Part shown: positions 15,406-21,594 of the stretch, piece after piece
How the letters are laid out: the number at the start of each line of letters is the position of its first letter
Position numbering within the stretch: position 1 is the first letter of the stretch
Origin: CAYOXX01 sp964408025
GTDB lineage: Bacteria; Acidobacteriota; DATKUA01
Direction: 5' to 3'
NCBI GenBank assembly: GCA_964408025.1
Contig: CAYOXX010000041.1
Span: forward strand, 1 to 24,228
Length of the DNA stretch: 24,228 nucleotides
The notes under the pieces: generated by a model
Database searches by the model: none
Told to the model about the DNA's origin: nothing
The model's input: only the letters and a program-made list of their open reading frames with translations
Made by a program: the position numbers and the translations under genes

Positions 15406-15623
15406 GTCTAATCCCCTCCGGTTTTTTATCACCCGGCGTACAAGGCCAGAGCAAGTTTGGCAGCCCGCAGAGGCGCCGTTCCGTAACCGCCGTTACTCGC
15501 TCCCGCGCTGCGGATCGCAGCGGGCCAGCGCATCGTAGCACCAGCAGCCCCGCGGAACAACACGATTGCCTCCTTCCCCTCCACCCCTCCACCCACCCCC
15601 GGCAATTCATCCGCCCGATTATC
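15406..15623. other. Intergenic region upstream of the ferredoxin promoter
   Basis: No supported gene is present. A 7-bp perfect hairpin (CGCTGCG 15506-15512, CGCAGCG 15516-15522) is visible. A minus-strand promoter for the barrel gene probably lies within 15406-15480, but the candidate elements are weak. Confidence 0.35.
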
Positions 15624-15652
15624 TTGACTTCGCCAGGAGGCGACCCTATCAT
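15624..15652 (+). promoter_or_regulatory. Sigma-70-type promoter of the ferredoxin gene
   Basis: TTGACT (15624-15629), a 17-base spacer and TATCAT (15647-15652) match 10 of 12 consensus positions. The implied leader is about 117 bases and holds a small hairpin, AGCGAA/TTCGCT, near 15714-15727. Confidence 0.6.
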
Positions 15653-15775
15653 CGAGGGGATTCGGGCGGGGCATCGTGGTGGTGCCCCTTAAATTGCTTG
15701 GAATAAACAAGTTAGCGAAGATTCGCTCTTTTGTTCATTCTTGAATCCAGCCCAGCAACGGGCGAGGAGATTGCG

Positions 15776-15967
15776 ATGGCTATCACCAAAGTGTGGATCG
15801 ATGAAGGCTGCATCGTCTGCAACGCCTGCGAGGATATCTGCCCCGACGTCTTCACCGTTACCGACGACTCCTGCCTGGTCGACGCCGACGCCGACCTGGA
15901 GGCCAACGAGGACCTGATCGTCGAGGCTGCCGAGTCCTGCCCTGTGGAGGTGATCAAGTACGAGTGA
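15776..15967 (+). CDS. Small [4Fe-4S] ferredoxin
   Basis: This 63-residue electron carrier is acidic and lacks membrane segments. C12-I-V-C15-N-A-C18 with C55-P supplies the four ligands of a single cluster, as in Desulfovibrio-type and thermophile monocluster ferredoxins. C22 and C33 are extra and could form a disulfide or hold a labile iron site. ATG 15776 follows GCGAGGAG, and the upstream in-frame ATG at 15731 lacks a good site. It is monocistronic, with its own promoter and a strong hairpin after the stop. The redox partner is not in the window. Confidence 0.92.
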   Translation: MAITKVWIDEGCIVCNACEDICPDVFTVTDDSCLVDADADLEANEDLIVEAAESCPVEVIKYE

Positions 15968-15995
15968 TCCCCGCCGCAGACATGTCGACCCAACC

Positions 15996-16030
15996 ACGGC
16001 CCCGGGAAATCTCGGGGCCGTCTCGTTTTC
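15996..16030 (+). terminator. Intrinsic terminator of the ferredoxin gene
   Basis: ACGGCCCCG (15996-16004) and CGGGGCCGT (16013-16021) make a perfect 9-bp GC-rich stem with an 8-base loop, followed by CTCGTTTTCG, which is a modest T tract. Confidence 0.75.
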
Positions 16031-16068
16031 GTCTCCACACGCCGAAACCGTTATGGTAGATTTGCCCC

Positions 16069-16647
16069 ATGAGCGCGCGGGCGCACAGAGAGGAGAGGGA
16101 GGACGGAGAGGACGGGAGAAGCCGGGCCGCCGGAGCGGCGAAGTCCGTCACGATCGGCGGAGAGGAGTACCTCCTGCGCCGCGCCGGCGCAGAGGATGCC
16201 GAGCAACTGCACCAGCTCGACATGTTGTGCTTTCCCAGCGGCAGAGCGTTCACCGAGGGCTACTTCATGCTGCTCTTCCTCTACCACCGGGCGTTCGGCT
16301 GGATCCTGGAGCGGGCCGGCGGGGGGAGGCAAGGCCCGGCGAGCGCCCCTCCGATTGTCGCCTTCATCCTGCTCACCTCGCAGCACCAGAAGTGCAACGT
16401 CTCGACCATCGACGTCCACCCCGACTGCCGCCGCCGCGGCCTGGCCACGCGCCTGTTCCGCCTGGCGGAGAAGGAGATGGAGGAGAAGGGGGTGGCGACG
16501 TGCACACTCCAGGTAGCAGTCTCCAACACCGCCGCGATCAGGCTCTACCACCAGCTCGGCTTCCGCAAGGCGCGCACGATGCGCGGCTACTACGGGGGCC
16601 GGGAGGACGGCTATCTGATGGAGAAGAAGTTACAAGAGCGCCAGTAG
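16069..16647 (+). CDS. GNAT-family N-acetyltransferase (RimI-like)
   Basis: This 192-residue acetyltransferase carries the full motif A: IDVHPDCRRRGLATRLF (the R-R-G-L-A acetyl-CoA loop near residues 123-127). It then has VSNTAAIRLYHQLGF, the RimI-type C-terminal signature, so protein N-terminal acetylation is possible. The first 25 residues are a charged, low-complexity extension (REEREDGEDG...) that is not part of the fold. ATG 16069 has no ribosome site, so the true start could be a non-ATG codon downstream or the message may be nearly leaderless. It is unrelated in detail to the tandem pair at 472-1615. Confidence 0.85.
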   Translation: MSARAHREEREDGEDGRSRAAGAAKSVTIGGEEYLLRRAGAEDAEQLHQLDMLCFPSGRAFTEGYFMLLFLYHRAFGWILERAGGGRQGPASAPPIVAFILLTSQHQKCNVSTIDVHPDCRRRGLATRLFRLAEKEMEEKGVATCTLQVAVSNTAAIRLYHQLGFRKARTMRGYYGGREDGYLMEKKLQERQ

Positions 16648-16687
16648 CCCGCTTGTCTGCAACCCCCTCCGTTGATACGATAAACAG

Positions 16688-17127
16688 GTGCGAATCCTGG
16701 GCATCGATTACGGCAGCCGCCGCCTGGGCCTGGCCTTGAGCGACCCCCTGGGCATCACCGCGCAGCCGCTGGCCACGCTCGAGCGCGCATCGCTCGGGGA
16801 AGATCTTGCCAGACTGTCGAGGATCGCGACGGAACGGGAGGTGACGAAGGCCGTGATCGGCCTGCCGACTAACCTGGACGGCTCGCCGGGCGCGCTTTGG
16901 GAGGAGGCGGAGGGTTTCCGCGTCCGCCTCGAGAAGGAACTGGATCTGCCGGTAGATGGCTGGGACGAGCGTCTGACCACCGTCGAGGCGGAGCGGCTGC
17001 TCGTAACGGCCGACCTTTCGCGCCGGAGGCGGCGCCAGGTGATTGACAAGGTGGCGGCCGCGATGATCCTGCAGTCGTACCTCGACGCCCACCGCTCGGG
17101 CGCCGCGGAAGCGGAAAGGGAGAAGCG

Positions 17128-17131
<4 letters not shown>
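16688..17131 (+). CDS. ruvX: RuvX/YqgF-family Holliday-junction resolvase-like nuclease
   Basis: The protein has 147 residues with an RNase H-like fold. RILGIDYGSRRLGLALSDP carries the catalytic D7. VIGLPTNLDGSPG, WDERLTTVEAERLL and VIDKVAAAMILQSYLD are the other conserved blocks. Family members act on Holliday junctions or in pre-16S rRNA 5' processing. The start is GTG 16688. It overlaps mltG by four bases (TTGA at 17128-17131), a linkage seen in many bacteria. Confidence 0.93.
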
Positions 17132-18165
<1,034 letters not shown>

Positions 18166-18236
18166 GTACCGGTACCATTTTTCGAGCCGTAAGTCTTTTG
18201 TAATCAAATAAATGCGATTAGAAATGGTTTCTGTAC
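18166..18236. other. AT-rich gap between convergent mltG and rsmA
   Basis: A short convergent junction contains a 12-base palindrome, GGTACCGGTACC (18166-18177), and a weak inverted repeat, ACCATTT (18174-18180) with AAATGGT (18222-18228). No typical terminator is seen. Confidence 0.35.
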
Positions 18237-19058
18237 CTATTCTTCAAACGCCTTGAAAAGGGCTTCCAGCTGGTCTGGGGAGAGACGCTCGGGCCGGTCG
18301 CGCAGAGAGAAGCCGGCGCGGGCGGCGCTCTCGGCGAGCCTCTGGGGCAGCTCGGCGCCCAGCATGGCGCGCAGCGAGGTGCCGAGCTGCTTGCGGCGCC
18401 GCTGGAAGAGCGCCGATGCGAACTCCTCGAAACGTTTCTCGCGGGCCGGATCTGCGATGGGGCGTGGCAGCAGGTGGAGCACCTGCGAGTCAACCTTGGG
18501 CACCGGTCTGAAAGCGCGGCGTCCGACGACCGGACCGAGCGAGAGCCCGGCGCGCCGCTGCAGCAAGACGGAGAGGAAGCCGTAGCGCCTCGAGCCGTGC
18601 GGCGCCACGGCGCGTAAAGCCACCTCGCGCTGGATCAGGAACGAAGCCCTCTCCAGGTCGCCGCCGCGACCCACCGTCCAACGCAGTATCGGGGAGGCGA
18701 TGTAGTAGGGCAGCGAGCCGTAGACTACGAGTCGGCGCTGCGGCTCCGAGGCCCTTGCCTGCGCGAACGTCGCCTCGTCAAGGATATCCCCCTGGATGAC
18801 GACCACGTTGCCGGCGCCGGCAAAGCGGCGCCGCAGCAGATTGGCGAACCGCTCGTCGAGCTCGACTACGATCAACCGACCGGCCAGCGGCGCTATGGCC
18901 GCGCTGAGGGCGCCGTCGCCGCCGCCGATCTCCAGGACGACGTCGTCGGGGCCGGGCTGCAGCGAAGCGACCACCGCGGAAACTGCCCTCGGGTTGCGCA
19001 GGAACACCTGCCCCAGACGCTTGCGCTGGGGCGGCGTCTCGGGTGAATCATCACGCAT
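18237..19058 (-). CDS. rsmA: 16S rRNA dimethyladenosine transferase RsmA/KsgA
   Basis: This 273-residue SAM-dependent enzyme dimethylates two adjacent adenines near the 3' end of 16S rRNA. The sequence shows LGQVFLRNP, the SAM motif EIGGGDGALS (43-52), VVELDERF with acidic E66, GDIL with D91, and motif IV as GSLPYYIASPI (114-124). The usual NLPYNI is changed here to S115-L-P-Y118-Y-I; serine is tolerated in the wider N6-methyltransferase motif but is uncommon in KsgA. FRPVPKVDS and QRRRKQLGTSLR follow as expected. ATG 19058 has no ribosome site; a 10-base palindrome, AACGGCCGTT, sits three bases upstream. It is convergent with mltG and divergent from the LysM gene. Confidence 0.93.
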   Translation of the reverse strand: MRDDSPETPPQRKRLGQVFLRNPRAVSAVVASLQPGPDDVVLEIGGGDGALSAAIAPLAGRLIVVELDERFANLLRRRFAGAGNVVVIQGDILDEATFAQARASEPQRRLVVYGSLPYYIASPILRWTVGRGGDLERASFLIQREVALRAVAPHGSRRYGFLSVLLQRRAGLSLGPVVGRRAFRPVPKVDSQVLHLLPRPIADPAREKRFEEFASALFQRRRKQLGTSLRAMLGAELPQRLAESAARAGFSLRDRPERLSPDQLEALFKAFEE

Positions 19059-19132
19059 TCGAACGGCCGTTGGGCTTTGTGCCTCAATAATCTAACACGA
19101 CTAAAAAAACGCCGCTACGCAACCGATTGTGG

Positions 19133-19162
19133 TTGACACTGCTTTCGGCGCTATGCTACATT
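19133..19162 (+). promoter_or_regulatory. Sigma-70-type promoter of the LysM envelope gene
   Basis: A consensus TTGACA (19133-19138) is followed after 18 bases by TACATT (19157-19162). The resulting leader would be about 50 bases and ends in GGGAGGAGG before ATG 19218. Confidence 0.55.
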
Positions 19163-19217
19163 CCAATTCACGCTAACATCGCGGGGTGAGTCTTTTAGCA
19201 GGGAGGAGGTAGGGAGT

Positions 19218-20282
19218 ATGAAACCCAGACTGTCCGTTACGATACTTGTCGCCGCGGCGGCGGTAGCCCTGATAGCCACCGCCGGATGCTGCCGTAGGCC
19301 TCCCGATGAAGTCGGCCAGGCCGAGGCTGCGCTGGCGCAGGCGAGGGAGGAATGCGCCGAGCAGTACGCTCCCGAGGAGTACCAGAGCGCGCTCGAGGCC
19401 TACAACGCAGCCGAGAGGTACTGGGCAGAGGACCGCCACTGCCGCAACGCCAGGGCCGCCGCCCTGGAAGCGATCGAGCTGGCCGCCAACGCCGAGGCGC
19501 GCGCCAACGAGCGCATGGCGGAGCTCGAGGCTGAGGCTGCGCGCCTGATCGCCGGAATCGAGAGCGCGATCCAGGACGCCGAGGCGGCGTGGGCCGAGCT
19601 CGAGCGGCTCGAAACCGAGGTTGAGGCCAACCGCGCCAGTGCCATCGACGAGCAGGCCGCCAGGCTGGAGGAGTACGAGGACTGCGAAATCGCCACGGAC
19701 TGGCCTGAGGTTACCGTCGACTCGACGCCTCCCGACAGGATCGCCGAGGCTAGGGCGCAGCTCAACCACACCCGGCAGATGATGGTAGAGGGCGAGTGCA
19801 ACTTACTGGATGTAATCGCGGAGCTGAACGGAATACCCGCCATTGTCCAGCAGGCGAGCGGCACGATTTCGGCCGAGGCGGAGCGCCTCAATGAGATCAA
19901 TGGGTGGATCGAGCAGACACTTGCCGAGAGGCAGGCGGAGCTGGAGAGATGCATCCTGGAGAGATTCCCGCCCGAGTACGTAGTGCAGCGGGGAGATTGC
20001 CTCTGGCGGATCGCCGAGATGGAGATGATCTACGGCTGCCCGTTCCAGTGGCCGCGCATCTGGTGGGCCAACCAGTGGACCGAGGAGGCAGCGCAGACGC
20101 TGACCCGCGAGGAGCGCTTCAACCTGATCAGGGACCCCGACCTGATCTTCCCGGGCCAGGTTCTGACGATCAACCGCCTGGACGACCCGGACGAGATGCG
20201 GCGCGCCGAGCACTACGCCAGGAACCGCTACGGCACCACCGACTGGCGCGACATCCCGAACTTCCTCACGGATGGACGATAA
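19218..20282 (+). CDS. Coiled-coil, LysM-domain envelope (lipo)protein
   Basis: The protein has 354 residues. The signal sequence KPRLSVTILVAAAAVALIATAGC ends in a lipobox-like AGC, so lipid anchoring is probable. The next 180 residues are Glu/Ala-rich helices of DUF4398 type (QAEAALAQAREECAEQ..YQSALEAYNAAERYW), forming a long coiled coil. A LysM-like domain follows (YVVQRGDCLWRIAEMEMIYG...PGQVLTINRL, about 254-330), with an insertion between its halves. Such proteins link an outer-membrane lipid anchor to peptidoglycan. It contains several cysteines (C24 and C25, C36, C62, C74 and others), a high count that may mean disulfides. A very strong terminator ends this single-gene unit. Confidence 0.85.
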   Translation: MKPRLSVTILVAAAAVALIATAGCCRRPPDEVGQAEAALAQAREECAEQYAPEEYQSALEAYNAAERYWAEDRHCRNARAAALEAIELAANAEARANERMAELEAEAARLIAGIESAIQDAEAAWAELERLETEVEANRASAIDEQAARLEEYEDCEIATDWPEVTVDSTPPDRIAEARAQLNHTRQMMVEGECNLLDVIAELNGIPAIVQQASGTISAEAERLNEINGWIEQTLAERQAELERCILERFPPEYVVQRGDCLWRIAEMEMIYGCPFQWPRIWWANQWTEEAAQTLTREERFNLIRDPDLIFPGQVLTINRLDDPDEMRRAEHYARNRYGTTDWRDIPNFLTDGR

Positions 20283-20304
20283 GCCTAAGCTCTGAAATCG
20301 TTAG

Positions 20305-20341
20305 AACCCTTATCCGCCGCGGCGGATAGGGGTTTTCTTTT
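20305..20341 (+). terminator. Strong intrinsic terminator of the LysM gene
   Basis: A near-perfect inverted repeat, AACCCTTATCCGCC to GGCGGATAGGGGTT (20305-20334, one T-G wobble), is followed by TTTTCTTTT. Repeat copy B starts nine bases later. Confidence 0.88.
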
Positions 20342-20349
20342 GGCTTTTT

Positions 20350-20599
20350 GCCCGCATAATGCGCGAGGTCCGGCCTGCACTGGGCTTAAGAGATTGATAT
20401 GGTGATGTTTACAGCGCCCTTGCAAGGATTGTGAGGGTACTGTCTGTCGCCGGCGAGTCGCTTTTCCCGAAGGTCGCGGCGAGGGCGGTTTAACTCGCAA
20501 GCGTTGTTAGCGCCACGTCGACGGCTCACAATCGGCTGCGACAAAGAGATTCGGGAAAAACGTCCGCGGGCGGCTAAATCTTGTGTAATATGCGGGCTA
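20350..20599 (+). repeat. Copy B of the ~255-bp intergenic repeat
   Basis: It aligns collinearly with the minus strand of 13137-13396. For example, 20445-20489 matches 39 of 45 bases and 20567-20599 matches 29 of 33. The right end (20580-20599) differs by one base from CTTGTGCAATATGCGGGCTA. The left end (20350 on, GCCCGCATAATGCGC) is a more diverged inverted copy of it. The 10-bp central stem of copy A is not preserved. The element fills the space between the LysM terminator and phoH and forms the phoH upstream region. Confidence 0.78.
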
Positions 20600-20616
20600 T
20601 GGTTGCGATGGGGGCG

Positions 20617-21594
20617 ATGGAGAAGCTGATACTACCCGAAGAGGGCCTGCTGCACCTGTTCGGCATCAACAACGAGCACCTGCGCTACCTGGAGCGCTCG
20701 CGTGGCGTGCGCATCGTCAGCCGGGGCAACGAGGTGCGGCTGGACGGCCCGCCGGAAGCGGTAGCTGCCGTCAAGCGGTTGATGAAGGAGATGGCGCGGC
20801 TGCTGAAGCAGGGCTACTCCCCACAGGAGGGGGATTTGAAGCTGGCGGCGCGGCTGCTCGAGAGGGAGCCGGAAATCGATCTCGTGGACTTCTTCCTCAA
20901 GTGCCGCCTGCAGACGTCGGCAAAGCGCACCGTCTATCCCAAGAGCTTCAACCAGCGCGCCTATATCCGCGCCATCCAGAGCCACGACCTGGTGCTGGGC
21001 ATCGGGCCGGCGGGCACCGGCAAGACCTATCTGGCCGCGGCGGCCGCGGTTGCCGCCCTGCGCAACAACGACGTCAAGCGGATCATCCTGGCGCGGCCGG
21101 CCATCGAGGCCGGCGAGAAGCTGGGCTTTTTGCCCGGCGACATGACCGCCAAGGTCGACCCCTACCTGCGCCCCCTCTACGACGCCCTCTACGACCTGAT
21201 GAACATGGACAAGGTGCAGGGCCTAATCGAAAAGGGTGTGATCGAGATCGCGCCGCTGGCCTTCATGCGCGGGCGCAGCCTCAACGACTCCTTCATCATC
21301 CTCGACGAGGCCCAGAACACCACCACGCCCCAGATGAAGATGTTCCTGACCCGCATGGGCAACAACTCCAGGGCGGTGGTCAACGGCGACATCACGCAGA
21401 TCGACCTGCCCACTGAGCAGCGCAGCGGGCTGGTCGAGGCGACCGAGCTGCTGGCCGGCGTCGAGGGGTTGGCGTTCGTCTACTTCGACAAGGGCGACGT
21501 CGTGCGCCACCCGCTGGTCGAGAGGATCATCGTGGCCTACGAGAAATCGAAGGCCGCCGAGACAGCGGACGGGGCTGAGAATGGGCAGTCCTGA
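20617..21594 (+). CDS. phoH: PhoH-like ATPase
   Basis: The protein has 325 residues from ATG 20617. An N-terminal KH-like part (LFGINNEHLRYLERSRGVRIVSRGNEV) is followed by the P-loop ATPase domain. Walker A is G130-PAGTGKT-137, and Walker B is FIILDEAQN with D230-E231. LARPAIEAGEKLGFLPGD and GDITQIDLP are characteristic of the PhoH family, linked to RNA metabolism. In-frame ATGs at 20590, 20599 and 20608 also exist. I prefer 20617 because GGGGGC precedes it, family proteins begin near this point, and the earlier codons lie in or beside repeat copy B. The stop overlaps the HD gene by 14 bases. Confidence 0.93.
   Translation: MEKLILPEEGLLHLFGINNEHLRYLERSRGVRIVSRGNEVRLDGPPEAVAAVKRLMKEMARLLKQGYSPQEGDLKLAARLLEREPEIDLVDFFLKCRLQTSAKRTVYPKSFNQRAYIRAIQSHDLVLGIGPAGTGKTYLAAAAAVAALRNNDVKRIILARPAIEAGEKLGFLPGDMTAKVDPYLRPLYDALYDLMNMDKVQGLIEKGVIEIAPLAFMRGRSLNDSFIILDEAQNTTTPQMKMFLTRMGNNSRAVVNGDITQIDLPTEQRSGLVEATELLAGVEGLAFVYFDKGDVVRHPLVERIIVAYEKSKAAETADGAENGQS

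Noticed and set aside
16645..16670. TAGCCCGC after the third GNAT gene, resembling the repeat end
   Set aside because: Only eight bases match the repeat terminus and the following sequence does not align, so it is likely chance.
18166..18177. GGTACCGGTACC palindrome after mltG
   Set aside because: Too short and unaccompanied by a T tract or second copy to call a terminator or operator.
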